Counted from the first letter of the stretch, positions 44,121-54,194 are shown. The stretch: 64,000 nucleotides of DNA from CAYLMG01 sp964493425 (GCA_964493425.1 CAZBMW010000001.1:191572-255571); one strand, 5' to 3'. Numbers and translations are program-made. Notes: generated from the sequence alone by a model not told the origin.

Positions 44121-45332
44121 ATGTTCATACTGCCTATACGGACGAATATATGGCCAAGACGAACACCTTATGCTAACTATGCACTTATACTGGCGAATAT
44201 TATCATTTTTGCTATTACATACAGTCCGCATATCCGTATCATCGATGGTTATCGTTTTAGAGAGCCAATTCGTCCGTGGGCTGAACAGTTTATGCTTTAT
44301 CCATTAGCCGGTATCTGGTATCAATTCATAACTTATGCATTTCTGCACAACGATTTCTGGCATGTCGGCTTTAATATGTTTTTCTTGTATCTATTCGGCA
44401 GCAACGTCAGTGACAAGCTCGGGACGTTAAAATATCTGATTTTTTATTTTGCGGGCGCGGTTCTCAGTGCTTTAGGTCATATTGTGGTAGGAAAACTTTG
44501 GGGCTCGGCTTCCATAGCTGGAAACGTCCCTCTGATTGGTGCGAGCGGGGCTGTCTCGGCAGTAATAGGGGCGTATCTTGTATTTTACCCCCAAACTTTG
44601 ATAACGGTTTTCTACTGGTTCTACTTTTTTGGGACAATAGAGGTACCAGCTCTTTATTTAATAGCTTTCAAATTGATTTTTGTCGACAACATGCTCTTTC
44701 GCGCTACTCACAACGTAGCCCATGATGCCCACCTTGCCGGTTACGCCTTTGGTATCCTGGCGGGTTTGCTTTTACTCGCAACGGGTTTTGTTAAGGTCAG
44801 CGGTTTTGACTTGTTCTCGATGATAAAACAGTGGAACCGGCGTCGTCGGTATAGAGATGCTGTCGCAGGCGGTTTAGACCCTTTTGCTGGCCGTCGGCCT
44901 GCAAAACAAATAAAGGTGAAGGAGGTAAAAAAATCGGCGGCCCAGCAGGAAAAAGAGGATAAAATCGCCAATATCCGAGGCGAAATAAACAGCCGGGTAA
45001 GTCAGCGGAACTTTGCTGCGGCTGCCAAGCTTTATCTGCGGTTAATCGAGCTCGATAGCGGCCAGCTCTTGTCCCGCCAGAACCTGCTCGACATTGCCAA
45101 CCAGCTTGCCAGTGAGGCAAAATACGAGGACGCAGCACAAGCCTACGAAAAATTTATAAGACATTATGGGAACTACGAATACATCGAGCAGGTGGAGCTG
45201 ATGCTGGGCTTGATATATAGCCGCTATCTGCAGCAGACGGAGGCGGCTGTGCATTATCTCAAAGAGGCAGAGAAAAAACTTACCGACCCGGGTCAGCTAA
45301 AAATGTGCAGAGATGAGCTTGAAAAGCTTTAG
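44121..45332 (+). CDS. Rhomboid intramembrane protease with C-terminal TPR-like domain
   Basis: 403 residues. The rhomboid core (~1-225) has FLHNDFWHVGFNMFFLYLFG in helices 1-2, the catalytic Ser142 in GASGAVSAVIG, and the catalytic His204 in DAHLAGYAFG. The extended loop before helix 4 is typical of the bacterial RomL-like group. Residues ~270-403 are soluble and helical with tetratricopeptide-like spacing (AAAKLYLRLIELD, YEDAAQAYEKFIRHYG), probably cytosolic, which may recruit substrates. It stands alone. No Shine-Dalgarno is obvious before the ATG. Confidence 0.9.
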   Translation: MFILPIRTNIWPRRTPYANYALILANIIIFAITYSPHIRIIDGYRFREPIRPWAEQFMLYPLAGIWYQFITYAFLHNDFWHVGFNMFFLYLFGSNVSDKLGTLKYLIFYFAGAVLSALGHIVVGKLWGSASIAGNVPLIGASGAVSAVIGAYLVFYPQTLITVFYWFYFFGTIEVPALYLIAFKLIFVDNMLFRATHNVAHDAHLAGYAFGILAGLLLLATGFVKVSGFDLFSMIKQWNRRRRYRDAVAGGLDPFAGRRPAKQIKVKEVKKSAAQQEKEDKIANIRGEINSRVSQRNFAAAAKLYLRLIELDSGQLLSRQNLLDIANQLASEAKYEDAAQAYEKFIRHYGNYEYIEQVELMLGLIYSRYLQQTEAAVHYLKEAEKKLTDPGQLKMCRDELEKL

Positions 45333-45469
45333 AGCTGCCTTGCCGCTTAACTTTTGGGTTCGGATTGAAAAAAAAATTTGACAATAGCTGAGCCGGCTGT
45401 TAATTTTAACCGGTTGAATTTCGAGAATTTTGTTTTCAGGAAAGAAACCTCTTTTTGGGAGATAGAAAA

Positions 45470-46621
45470 ATGAAATCACTATTTTCATTTCTGATAACGA
45501 TATTTTTAATAAGTTTGGTCTCGACCGCCTCTGTCGGGCAGGCCGCCGGTTCAGACGAAGCTGTTGCCGAACAGACGCTTTCATTTCCTTATGTTGCCCA
45601 GATTATAGGCGACGATGTTAATCTTCGTTCCGGGCCCGGCACCAACTATTATCTTTGTGGCAAGCTGAATAAAGCTGATGTGGTAAAAGTCGTCCAGCAG
45701 AAGTACGGCTGGTCCTGCGTCGTTCCACCGGAAGGTACTTTTTCCTGGATATCGAAGCAGTATGTAGAAATTGACCCGACCAATCCATCGGTAGGCATAG
45801 TCTCCGGTGACAATGTGCGTGTCAGAGCGGGCTCAGCCGACAATAATCCTCTTCACTCGGACCAGGTTCAGGGTATGTTCGATAAGGGTGACAGGGTAAG
45901 GCTGATGGGTGAGGAGCAAAGTGATTACTATAAAATTTATCCACCATCATTTGCTTATCTGTGGGTAAGCACGCAGTACACAAAGCCGCTCGGCACTGCG
46001 GTTGAGGAGGCCAAGCCTGCTGAAGAGGATAAGAAGCCTGCTGATAGCGGCTTGTTTGCCCCTGCGATGGTTCCGGCCACAAAGGACCTGCGGCAGTATT
46101 ATGCGCTTGAGCAGATAGTCAAGGCCGAGCACGAAAAGCCGGTGCTTGAGCAGGATTATTCTACTGTAAAAGAGGCCCTGCAGCTGCTTGCTGAGAATAA
46201 ACAGGCCGGTAAAGCCGCCCGTTATGCCGAGTATATGGTCAAACGCATAGAAAGTTTTGAGCTGGCTGGCGAAGTCTCAAAAGCTGTTCAGCTTCAGGAC
46301 CAGCAGTTACAGCAGACCAAAGAAAATATTCGGAAAGCCTATCAAATAAAACTTGAGCAGCTTTCGAGCCTCGGAAGATTTGCTGTGATTGGCAAAATGC
46401 AGACTTCCAGTGTCTACGGCACCGAGCCTGTCGTGAAACATTATAAAATACTCGATAGCGCGGGCAATATTATTTGCTATGCCTTGCCGGCCGGCTCGGC
46501 ACCGGAGATGGACATCAGCAGATATTTCGACAAAAAAGTCGGACTCGTAGGGACAATTGAGCCGCACCCTGCTACGTCGAGTGCTCTGGTAAGATTTACT
46601 GAAATAACCGAAGTGGATTAG
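45470..46621 (+). CDS. Secreted protein with two bacterial SH3 domains
   Basis: 383 residues from ATG 45470 (GGGAGAT 5-7 nt upstream), better than the in-frame TTG at 45455. A signal peptide (SLFSFLITIFLISLVSTAS) is followed by two SH3b domains: ~40-105 with DDVNLRSGPGTNYY and ~110-170 with GDNVRVRAGS. A helical charged region (~210-310) and a C-terminal beta segment follow. SH3b domains often bind peptidoglycan, so an envelope role is plausible. The protein as a whole is not recognised. Confidence 0.75.
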   Translation: MKSLFSFLITIFLISLVSTASVGQAAGSDEAVAEQTLSFPYVAQIIGDDVNLRSGPGTNYYLCGKLNKADVVKVVQQKYGWSCVVPPEGTFSWISKQYVEIDPTNPSVGIVSGDNVRVRAGSADNNPLHSDQVQGMFDKGDRVRLMGEEQSDYYKIYPPSFAYLWVSTQYTKPLGTAVEEAKPAEEDKKPADSGLFAPAMVPATKDLRQYYALEQIVKAEHEKPVLEQDYSTVKEALQLLAENKQAGKAARYAEYMVKRIESFELAGEVSKAVQLQDQQLQQTKENIRKAYQIKLEQLSSLGRFAVIGKMQTSSVYGTEPVVKHYKILDSAGNIICYALPAGSAPEMDISRYFDKKVGLVGTIEPHPATSSALVRFTEITEVD

Positions 46622-46652
46622 TAAGCCCTAAGAGCTAAACGTTTTATCGTGG

Positions 46653-47267
46653 TTATTGATTGACGTTTCGTTTTGTAATATTGATTTTATTCAGCAGTTT
46701 CCAGCCTGTCGGCAGTAACGTCGCCGCAAGAGCTATCTTTATTATATCGCCAATTATGAAAGGATATAAGCCGACCGCGAGTATGCCTTTGGCATCTGTC
46801 AGCTTACCCGAAGACGCTAGAACAAACAGCCAGCTCAGCCCAAAAGCATATATAATCAGATTACCAAATATCATTGTCAGGATTGTAGTTTCTATTCGTC
46901 TGTCCCAGCCTTTTTCCGCTAATAATCCGGCAATATATGCCGCAAAGATAAATCCTATTAGGTATCCTCCGGTAGGCCCGGCTAAGGCTATGAAACCAGC
47001 CTTTCCCTGAGCGAAAAAAGCAAGTCCCGACAAGCCCTCTAATATGTATGCTAAAACTGTAAGGCTGCCTCTTTTGCTGCCGAACAATATCCCTATCATC
47101 AGAACTGCAAAGGTCTGGCCGGTAATCGGAACAGGCCAGCCGATGGCTATCTGGGCAGATGCGGCGATAACTAATGAGCCGATGATTATTAAAACAGTAT
47201 CATAGATTAAGGCTCGAACTTTTTCTGCAGGCCTGAAGATATCGGCACATACGGCACTCGTTAACAT
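46653..47267 (-). CDS. bioY: Biotin transporter BioY
   Basis: S-component of an ECF-type biotin importer, about 204 residues and six helices. ATG 47267 is chosen because GGAG lies 5 nt upstream. TTG 47288 would add seven codons. Family signatures are the repeated PVPITGQTFAVLMIG and GPTGGYLIGFIFAAYIAG. No ecfA/ecfT genes are adjacent, so it may share a distant energising module or act alone as reported for some BioY. It is downstream of ahcY, same strand. Confidence 0.93.
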   Translation of the reverse strand: MLTSAVCADIFRPAEKVRALIYDTVLIIIGSLVIAASAQIAIGWPVPITGQTFAVLMIGILFGSKRGSLTVLAYILEGLSGLAFFAQGKAGFIALAGPTGGYLIGFIFAAYIAGLLAEKGWDRRIETTILTMIFGNLIIYAFGLSWLFVLASSGKLTDAKGILAVGLYPFIIGDIIKIALAATLLPTGWKLLNKINITKRNVNQ

Positions 47268-47303
47268 AGCATCTCCACATTTTTCCAAATAATAATTTGA
47301 ATC

Positions 47304-48752
47304 TCAGTAACGGTAGTGCTCAGACTTATACGGCCCGTCGATGTGGACACCGAGATAGTCAGCCTGTTTGGGATTTAGTTTTGTAAGTTTAGCTCCCAGC
47401 CGGCTGAGATGTAATCTTGCGACCTCTTCGTCGAGCTTTTTGGGCAGGGTGTAAACCTTCGGCTCGAGCTTTTCTGTCGCAAGCATAATCTGAGCCAGAC
47501 ACTGATTGGTGAAGCTGTTACTCATAACGAAGCTTGAATGTCCCGTCGCACAGCCCAGGTTAACCAGGCGTCCCTCGGCCAGCATGATAATCGAGCGGCC
47601 GGACTCAAGCGTCCACTTATCAACCTGAGGCTTGATATTTTCCTTTTTGCATTTGCTGTTGTTCTCAAGATAGCTCATTTCGATTTCACTGTCGAAGTGG
47701 CCGATGTTGCAGACTATCGCCTCATCTTTCATCTTTTCCATATGCTCGCCGCGAATAACGTCACAGCAGCCCGTTGCCGTGATGAATATATCGCTGGTGG
47801 ATGCGGCTTTTTCCATAGTTGTAACCTGATAACCTTCCATCAGCGCCTGCAGTGCGCAAATTGGGTCTATCTCAGTAATCAAAACTCTCGCACCCAGTGC
47901 CCTCATAGATTGTGCACAGCCCTTGCCGACATCGCCATAGCCGCAGACCACCACTGTTTTGCCCGCAACCATAACATCGGTCGCGCGCTTGATGCCGTCA
48001 ACCAGTGACTCACGACAGCCATAAAGGTTATCGAACTTACTCTTGGTAACGGAGTCGTTTACGTTAATCGCAGCGAACTGCAGCTTTCCTGCAGCGGCCA
48101 TCTGGTACAATCTGTTCACACCTGTGGTTGTCTCTTCCGAGACGCCTCGCAGGTTTGAAGCGACTTTCGTCCATCTTTTCGGGTCTGTTTTAAGGCTCTC
48201 GGCGAGCCTGTTCATCACAATCTGCAGCTCCTTATTATCACACTTTTTTTCAACCAGTGACGGTTCTTCTTCCACCTTCAAACCCTGGGTGACAAACAGT
48301 GTGGCGTCACCGCCGTCGTCAACAATAGTATTGGGTCCTGAACCGTCGGGCCAGGTAAGAGCCTGCTCGGTGCACCACCAGTATTCGGCCAGCGTTTCGC
48401 CTTTCCATGCAAAAACTGTTGCCAGGCCTTCCTTGGCTACGACGGCAGCCGCATGGTCCTGAGTCGAAAAGATATTGCAGGATGCCCAGCGGATATCAGC
48501 TCCGAGGATTTTTAAGGTTTCTATAAGCATCGCGGTCTGAATGGTCATATGCAGACTGCCGGTAATCTTCAGACCGTTGAGTGGTTTTTGAGCGGCATAT
48601 TTTTCACGAATGGCCATCAGGCCGGGCATCTCATTTTCAGCCAGCTTCATCTCTTTTCTGCCCCACTCAGCAAGAGAAATATCAGCAACTTTGTACGGTA
48701 GAGCCGGCTCCAGTTTTAAAACAGATTTGTCAGCTTCTTCTAACATTTCCAT
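47304..48752 (-). CDS. ahcY: Adenosylhomocysteinase
   Basis: Splits S-adenosylhomocysteine into adenosine and homocysteine and so keeps methylation going. 482 residues from ATG 48752 (GAGG 6 nt upstream). NAD-binding GKTVVVCGYGDVGKGCAQ, substrate region SCNIFSTQDHAAA, and the C-terminal ending GPYKSEHYRY are all present. The family insertion (~185-225) is present, giving the longer bacterial form. I found no SAH riboswitch in the 82-nt gap behind dnaE. Confidence 0.97.
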   Translation of the reverse strand: MEMLEEADKSVLKLEPALPYKVADISLAEWGRKEMKLAENEMPGLMAIREKYAAQKPLNGLKITGSLHMTIQTAMLIETLKILGADIRWASCNIFSTQDHAAAVVAKEGLATVFAWKGETLAEYWWCTEQALTWPDGSGPNTIVDDGGDATLFVTQGLKVEEEPSLVEKKCDNKELQIVMNRLAESLKTDPKRWTKVASNLRGVSEETTTGVNRLYQMAAAGKLQFAAINVNDSVTKSKFDNLYGCRESLVDGIKRATDVMVAGKTVVVCGYGDVGKGCAQSMRALGARVLITEIDPICALQALMEGYQVTTMEKAASTSDIFITATGCCDVIRGEHMEKMKDEAIVCNIGHFDSEIEMSYLENNSKCKKENIKPQVDKWTLESGRSIIMLAEGRLVNLGCATGHSSFVMSNSFTNQCLAQIMLATEKLEPKVYTLPKKLDEEVARLHLSRLGAKLTKLNPKQADYLGVHIDGPYKSEHYRY

Positions 48753-48834
48753 AACCAGCCTCGAAATAAACGTCAATCAATATTCAGAAGTATGTTAAGT
48801 ATAAGAAAAAATCGTTTTCTATCAACCTTTTATT

Positions 48835-51800
48835 TTATCTGGTTAGCTGAAAATTATCTTCACCCACGAGCTGTTTCATCTTTTTGCAAAAGTCCACATC
48901 CGGGTTGACAAATAAAGAATTGTCGGTTTTGGTGTGAATTCTGCCCCTGTCGGTTCTTACCAAAACGTAAACGGGGCTGTTGCCTCTGTGATGCAGGCAG
49001 ATGCTTTTAATCTCTAAAGCTTTTTCTTTTGTGACATCGTCCGCTTTCAACTGAATCCTGACCTTGGCTGCAAGTTTTTCTCTTACCTCTTTGAGCCTTA
49101 TAAGCTCATAAGCAAAGATGTTCGGATTCTCTCTTCTGTGGTCAACTTTGCCTTTGACAAAGACCACGGTGTCTTCTGTGAGATAATCTTCGTACTGTTT
49201 TAGAGTATCCGGGAAGAGGACGACTTCGGCCTGTCCCTGCAAATCTTCGAGGATGAAGACGGCCATTTTCGAGCCTGCATTTTTTCCTCTTTTTGTTATG
49301 AGTGTTCTTTTTTTTGTTATCATTCCTCCGATAGTTATTTGCTGGCCCTGCCTCGCATCCGAAAGCTGTGAGGTATTGAGCGTCGAGTAAATATTTATAA
49401 TCTCGGCGCAATGGCTCAATGGATTGCTTGTCACGTAGAATCCGAGCACCTGCTTTTCGAAGGCGAGCATCTGTTGTTCAGGCCAGGGCGGGATTTGGGG
49501 AAGGCGATTATAGTCGCTGGCATAATCGCTTGTCCCTTCCATTTGGCCGAAAAAGTTCATCTGCCCGTTTTGCCTGTCAGCCTGGATACCGGCACCTGTC
49601 TGCATCGCCTTCTCCAGGCCGGCGAGCATTTGAGCGCGGTGGCCGCCGAGATGGTCGAACGCACCCGCTTTTATCAATGCTTCAATAACCTGCTTGTTGG
49701 CGGCTCTTAAATCGACATTCTCGCAGAAATGGAACAGACTCTCGAACCTGCCTATTTTTTCGCGAGCGGCAATAATCTGCTCGACCGCTTTTTCGCCGAC
49801 ACCTTTGACTGCTGCAAGACCGAATCTTATCACGCCCTTTTTCTCTTTGCCGCCCTTATAAAGAGGTGTAAAATCAATACCGCTTTCGTTGATATCCGGC
49901 GCCATAACCTCGATGCCCATCTGCTTGCTTTCGGCGATGTATTCGACGACCTTGTCGGTGTTGTCCATCTCGTAGGTCAGAAGAGCCGCCATAAATTCGA
50001 CAGGCCAGTGCGTTTTCATATACGCTGTCTGATAAGCAATAAGCGCGTATCGTGTTGAGTGGCTTTTATTAAAGCCGTAACCGGCAAATCGCTCGATAAG
50101 CTCGAATATCTGCCCCGCCTGTCCCTTGTTTAGTCCTTTTCGAACACAACCTGCGATGAAATTTTCTTTGGCTTTTGCTATGGTACGGGCCTTTTTCTTA
50201 CTGATGGCCTTTATCATCGTGTATGCCTGCCGCAGCGGAATGTCGCCGAGCCGGTTTGCTATACGCATAACCTGTTCCTGATAGACCATTATCCCGTAGG
50301 TTTCGCTTAGCACTTCGTTCAGAATGGGGTGGGGCAGTGACCATTTTCCGCCGCGTTTGCGGTCGGTGTAGTCCTGTATTAGAATCATCGGTCCCGGCCG
50401 ATACAGCGCGTTGGCAGCAATCAAATCCTCAATCCTGTCAGGCCTGATTTTCATCAGCAGGTCCTGCATCCCGCCGGACTCAAATTGAAATACGCCTTTG
50501 GTTTTTCCGCTTGCGAAAAGCTCAAAAACCTTCTCGTTTGTAATATCTATCTTCTCAAGGTCAATATCGATACTGTGGATTTCCTTAACCAGCTTCCTCG
50601 CTCGCTCGAGAACACTAAGGGTCTTTAAGCCCAGAAAATCCATTTTCAAAAGGCCGACCTTTTCGACTATGGGGCCTTCGAACTGTGTTATGATATCATC
50701 ACTGCCGGGTGCCTTATAAAGAGGAATAAAATTTGTCAGTGGCTCATCGGCTATTACTACCCCTGCTGCGTGCACAGACGCATGACGTGCCAGGCCTTCC
50801 AGTTTCTTGCAGATGTTTATTACATTTCTTGTCTGTTCATCTTTTTCATAAGCATTTCTTAATTGCGGTTCCGTCTTGAGTGCATTTTCAAGGGTGACAC
50901 CTAAAGAGTCGGGAACGAGTTTTGCCAGCCTGTCGGCCTCTGCAAGCGGGACGCCTTTGACTCTGCAGATGTCCCTGATAACCGCTCGTGCCTTCATTGT
51001 CCCGAACGTTATAATCTGTGCGACGTGGCCGTATTTACGGCGGACGTAGTCGATGACCTTCGAGCGCTGTTCCTGACATATATCGATATCGATATCCGGC
51101 ATCTCGTTGCGCTGCGGGTCCATAAAACGCTCGAAAAGCAAATCATACTTTATCGGGTCGACATCACATAAACCTAAACAGTAACCGACAAGTGTTCCTA
51201 CGCCGCTGCCGCGGGCGCCGACGGGTATATTGTTTTTGTGTGCGAAGTCGCAGAAGTCCCAAACGATAAGAAAATAGCTCGCAAAACCCTTGGACTCTAT
51301 CACATCCAGCTCTCTGTCGAGCCGTTTGGCTATCTCGTCGGTAACACGGCCGTAAAGCTGCTCTGCTTTCTCGTAGCATAGTTTTGTCAAAAACTGCTCG
51401 GTTGTTGAGTCAGCCGGCGGTGTAAAGACTGGTGCGTGGCGCTTTTTCAGGTCAAGTTCGACGTTACAGCTATCCGCAATCGACAGCGTATTGTCACAGG
51501 CCTCGGGACAAAAATCGAAATCTTTTCTCATCTCGGAAGGACTTTTCAGGTAGATATCAGGCGGGTAAATCATCCTGTCCGGGTCATCTGCCATTTTGCC
51601 CGTGCTTATGCAGCACAGACAGTTATGCGCCTCGAAGTCATCAGCGTCGAGAAAATGGACATCGTTTGTTGCTACCAATCTTAGCCCTTTTTTCTTTGCC
51701 AGCTCTATCAGTGCTTCGCGAATATCTGGTTTTTCGTCGGGATGCTTTTGAATCTCGATGAAGAACCTATCTTCGCCGAATATCTCAACAAAGCTGTCCA

Positions 51801-52284
51801 CTGCTGCAATCGCTGACTTTTCGTCACCTGATGCAAGAAGCGATGGAATTTCTCCCTTAAGACAGGCTGATGTTGCAATCAGGCCTTCGTTGAGCTCGGC
51901 TAAAAGCTGCTTGTCGATTCTTGGGCGGTAATAAAAGCCTTCGAGATAGCCGGCGCTTGCTAGTTTCAGCAGATTTTGATAGCCGGTGTTGTTCTGGGCT
52001 AAAAGTATCAAATGATAAGCAGCGTCGCTGATAGCGCATTTTTGCCTGTCAAACCTGCTGGCAGGTGCGACGTATGCTTCAATACCTATGATTGGCTTGA
52101 TATGAGCTGCTTTGGCCTTGGTATAAAACTCAATGGCTCCGAACATATTGCCGTGGTCGGTAACAGCTACCGAATCCATACCCAGTTCTTTGCAGCGCCC
52201 GAGCAGCTTATCGAATCTGATAGCTCCATCCAGCAGCGAATACTGGCTGTGAAGATGAAGATGTGTAAATCCTTTCTGAGACAT
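48835..52284 (-). CDS. dnaE: DNA polymerase III alpha subunit
   Basis: Replicative polymerase, 1149 residues. PHP domain at the N-terminus (HLHSQYSLLDGAIRFDKL), polymerase core with catalytic aspartates in EMPDIDIDICQEQR, the fingers region with GVFQFESGGMQDLLMKI and GYGFNKSHSTRYALIAYQ, tandem helix-hairpin-helix, and a C-terminal OB domain (ITIGGMITKKRTLITKRG). It is the DnaE1-like architecture. It precedes ahcY and bioY on the same strand and is divergent from the thiamine operon. Confidence 0.97.
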   Translation of the reverse strand: MSQKGFTHLHLHSQYSLLDGAIRFDKLLGRCKELGMDSVAVTDHGNMFGAIEFYTKAKAAHIKPIIGIEAYVAPASRFDRQKCAISDAAYHLILLAQNNTGYQNLLKLASAGYLEGFYYRPRIDKQLLAELNEGLIATSACLKGEIPSLLASGDEKSAIAAVDSFVEIFGEDRFFIEIQKHPDEKPDIREALIELAKKKGLRLVATNDVHFLDADDFEAHNCLCCISTGKMADDPDRMIYPPDIYLKSPSEMRKDFDFCPEACDNTLSIADSCNVELDLKKRHAPVFTPPADSTTEQFLTKLCYEKAEQLYGRVTDEIAKRLDRELDVIESKGFASYFLIVWDFCDFAHKNNIPVGARGSGVGTLVGYCLGLCDVDPIKYDLLFERFMDPQRNEMPDIDIDICQEQRSKVIDYVRRKYGHVAQIITFGTMKARAVIRDICRVKGVPLAEADRLAKLVPDSLGVTLENALKTEPQLRNAYEKDEQTRNVINICKKLEGLARHASVHAAGVVIADEPLTNFIPLYKAPGSDDIITQFEGPIVEKVGLLKMDFLGLKTLSVLERARKLVKEIHSIDIDLEKIDITNEKVFELFASGKTKGVFQFESGGMQDLLMKIRPDRIEDLIAANALYRPGPMILIQDYTDRKRGGKWSLPHPILNEVLSETYGIMVYQEQVMRIANRLGDIPLRQAYTMIKAISKKKARTIAKAKENFIAGCVRKGLNKGQAGQIFELIERFAGYGFNKSHSTRYALIAYQTAYMKTHWPVEFMAALLTYEMDNTDKVVEYIAESKQMGIEVMAPDINESGIDFTPLYKGGKEKKGVIRFGLAAVKGVGEKAVEQIIAAREKIGRFESLFHFCENVDLRAANKQVIEALIKAGAFDHLGGHRAQMLAGLEKAMQTGAGIQADRQNGQMNFFGQMEGTSDYASDYNRLPQIPPWPEQQMLAFEKQVLGFYVTSNPLSHCAEIINIYSTLNTSQLSDARQGQQITIGGMITKKRTLITKRGKNAGSKMAVFILEDLQGQAEVVLFPDTLKQYEDYLTEDTVVFVKGKVDHRRENPNIFAYELIRLKEVREKLAAKVRIQLKADDVTKEKALEIKSICLHHRGNSPVYVLVRTDRGRIHTKTDNSLFVNPDVDFCKKMKQLVGEDNFQLTR

Positions 52285-52443
52285 AAGTTAAGACATCCTT
52301 TTCGAAAGTTCGACTTAGTCTTTATAATAAGCCGTTGCGCTTGGTATGTCAAGAAACTTGCATTGCTGTTTAGCGGTCTTTTTAGAAAAAACTTGCAGAA
52401 GCTTTAATAAAGAGGTAATATAACTTTTATAAGAAATTGAATA

Positions 52444-52547
52444 GGCCAGGGGAGCTTAAAAGGCCGGCAGGCCGAAGCTGAGAAATCTCGAGACCGTCGG
52501 GGTGACCCTATGAACCTGATCGGGTTAGGACCTGCGAAGGAAGGCTG
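52444..52547 (+). ncRNA. TPP riboswitch of thiFSGH
   Basis: Conserved Thi-box parts are in order: CAGGGGAGC, GCTGAGA, GACCCTATGAACCTGATCGGGTTAGGACCTGCGAAGGAA (start and end of this run seen at 52503-52541), closed by GCC/GGC pairing at 52445-52447 and 52543-52545. The short P5 loop differs from the inserted one in the thiC copy. Confidence 0.95.
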
Positions 52548-52559
52548 ATAAAAATTTTG

Positions 52560-52590
52560 GCACTCTCTTTGCGGGAGTGCTTTTTGCTTT
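52560..52590 (+). terminator. Attenuator terminator of thiFSGH
   Basis: GCACTCTC...GGGAGTGC forms a stem followed by TTTTTGCTTT, lying between the riboswitch and the thiF start at 52602. TPP-bound RNA should favour it and stop transcription. Confidence 0.85.
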
Positions 52591-52601
52591 AAAGAAAACA
52601 G

Positions 52602-53189
52602 ATGAATGAATTTTATGACAAATTGAAAAAAGCAAAAGTCGGTATTGCCGGCCTGGGCGGGCTTGGCTCGACCGTCGCAGTTGCGCTTGCCAGAACAGCA
52701 ATAGGTAATCTTGTAATCGCCGACTTCGACACTATCGAAAGGAGCAACCTGAGCAGACAGCATTACTTTATAAATCAGCTCGGCGAATACAAGACCGATG
52801 CGGTGATAGAGAGCTTAAAGCGGATAAATCCGCAGGTTAGAGTTGAGGGATGCAAACAAAAACTTACGGCTGAGAACATACCGGAAATTTTCGCAGATGT
52901 TGATATCATCGCGGAATGCTTCGATAGGGCCGATGAGAAAAAAATGCTTGTCGAAACTGTTCTTACGAAAATGGAAAGAGTGGTAGTTGTTACCGTCAGC
53001 GGCCTTGCCGGTTACGGCCGAAGCAATGAAATTGTAACCAGACGTGTTTCAGACCGTCTTATAGTTATTGGTGACGGCAAAAGCGGTACAGACCTGAATC
53101 TGCCCTTAACTGCCGGCAGGGTCTGGCTCGCAGCAAGCCATCAGGCAAACGCCGTAGTTGAAATATTGGTTGACGAAATCATAAAGTGA
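52602..53189 (+). CDS. thiF: ThiS adenylyltransferase ThiF (short form)
   Basis: Adenylates the C-terminal glycine of ThiS. 195 residues, the compact ThiF family 2 found in many anaerobes. The nucleotide-binding GIAGLGGLGSTVAVALAR and the DFDTIERSNLSRQHYF block are clear. The zinc CxxC pairs and the C-terminal catalytic cysteine region of E. coli ThiF are absent. First gene of the TPP-controlled operon, overlapping or adjoining thiS. Confidence 0.9.
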   Translation: MNEFYDKLKKAKVGIAGLGGLGSTVAVALARTAIGNLVIADFDTIERSNLSRQHYFINQLGEYKTDAVIESLKRINPQVRVEGCKQKLTAENIPEIFADVDIIAECFDRADEKKMLVETVLTKMERVVVVTVSGLAGYGRSNEIVTRRVSDRLIVIGDGKSGTDLNLPLTAGRVWLAASHQANAVVEILVDEIIK

Positions 53190-53206
53190 GAGCTGAGATT
53201 AAAAAG

Positions 53207-53416
53207 ATGAATGTATTAAAAATAAATGGTACTGAGAAGAAATTTGAATCGCCGCTGCCGGCAACTTTGTTAGCTTTGTTGGAACAGCTTGACGTCAATG
53301 CTGAAACCGTTGTCGCCGAGGTTGACGGCCGGATAATCGAATGCAGCGAGTTCGACAAAACCAAATTGTATTCGGGGCAGGCAATCGAGCTGATTAGATT
53401 CGTTCCGGGAGGATGA
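53207..53416 (+). CDS. thiS: Sulfur carrier protein ThiS
   Basis: 69 residues ending in the required Gly-Gly (LIRFVPGG), which becomes the thiocarboxylate. ATG 53207 is used. A GTG at 53186 overlapping thiF would add seven residues unlike the family. NVLKINGTEKKFE opens the ubiquitin-like fold. thiG starts 3 nt after the stop. Confidence 0.92.
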   Translation: MNVLKINGTEKKFESPLPATLLALLEQLDVNAETVVAEVDGRIIECSEFDKTKLYSGQAIELIRFVPGG

Positions 53417-53419
53417 CTT

Positions 53420-54193
53420 ATGGATTCGTTAAAAATCGCAGACAGGGTATTCGGTTCCCGGCTGCTTGTCGGCACGGGTAAATTCGCCGATTGCAGGATT
53501 ATGGCGGAAGCTATCGCGGCATCCGGCACCGAAATTGTCACAGTTGCGCTTCGCAGAGTCGATATCGAAAACAAAGACGACGATATGTTAAGTGCCATCG
53601 ACCGCGAAAAATATCTGCTTTTACCCAACACATCCGGTGCAAGGACAGCCGACGAGGCGGTCCGCCTATCAAAGCTGGCCCGTGCCGCAACCGGTATCAA
53701 CTGGGTAAAACTCGAGGTGACACCCGAGGCTAATTATTTACTGCCCGACCCTGTAGAGACTCTCAAGGCTGCTGAAATCCTGATTAAAGATGGCTTTGTT
53801 GTTCTGCCGTATATTAACGCGGACCCCATCCTTGCAAAAAAGCTCGAAGATGCCGGTACTGCAACTGTTATGCCTCTTGCAAGTCCCATCGGCTCGAACC
53901 AGGGTTTAAGGACAAGAGCGGCTCTCGAAATCATTATCGAGCAGGCCAATGTTCCTGTTGTTGTCGATGCCGGCCTGGGCCTGCCGAGTCACGCAGCCGA
54001 CGCTATGGAAATAGGAGCCGATGCAGTTCTGGTCAATACCGCGGTTGCTACTGCCGATGACCCTGTCAAAATGGCGCAGGCTTTTAAGCTGGCTGTGCAG
54101 GCCGGAAGAATGGCTTACAATTCGGGGCCGGCTGCCGCCGGTAAAAAAGCGAGCGCTTCAAGTCCATTGACGGGTTTTTTGACGGAGCACTAA
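53420..54193 (+). CDS. thiG: Thiazole synthase ThiG
   Basis: Forms the thiazole phosphate from DXP, ThiS-thiocarboxylate and dehydroglycine. 257 residues, a TIM barrel with the DXP-Schiff-base lysine in NWVKLEVTPE, and the phosphate loops PIGSNQGL and VDAGLGLPSHAADAMEIG. It shares the operon with thiF, thiS and thiH, with gaps of only 1-3 nt. Confidence 0.96.
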   Translation: MDSLKIADRVFGSRLLVGTGKFADCRIMAEAIAASGTEIVTVALRRVDIENKDDDMLSAIDREKYLLLPNTSGARTADEAVRLSKLARAATGINWVKLEVTPEANYLLPDPVETLKAAEILIKDGFVVLPYINADPILAKKLEDAGTATVMPLASPIGSNQGLRTRAALEIIIEQANVPVVVDAGLGLPSHAADAMEIGADAVLVNTAVATADDPVKMAQAFKLAVQAGRMAYNSGPAAAGKKASASSPLTGFLTEH

Positions 54194-54194
54194 T

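Noticed and set aside
48753..48834. SAH riboswitch before ahcY
   Set aside because: The gap is short, AT-rich and has none of the conserved SAH-element sequences.
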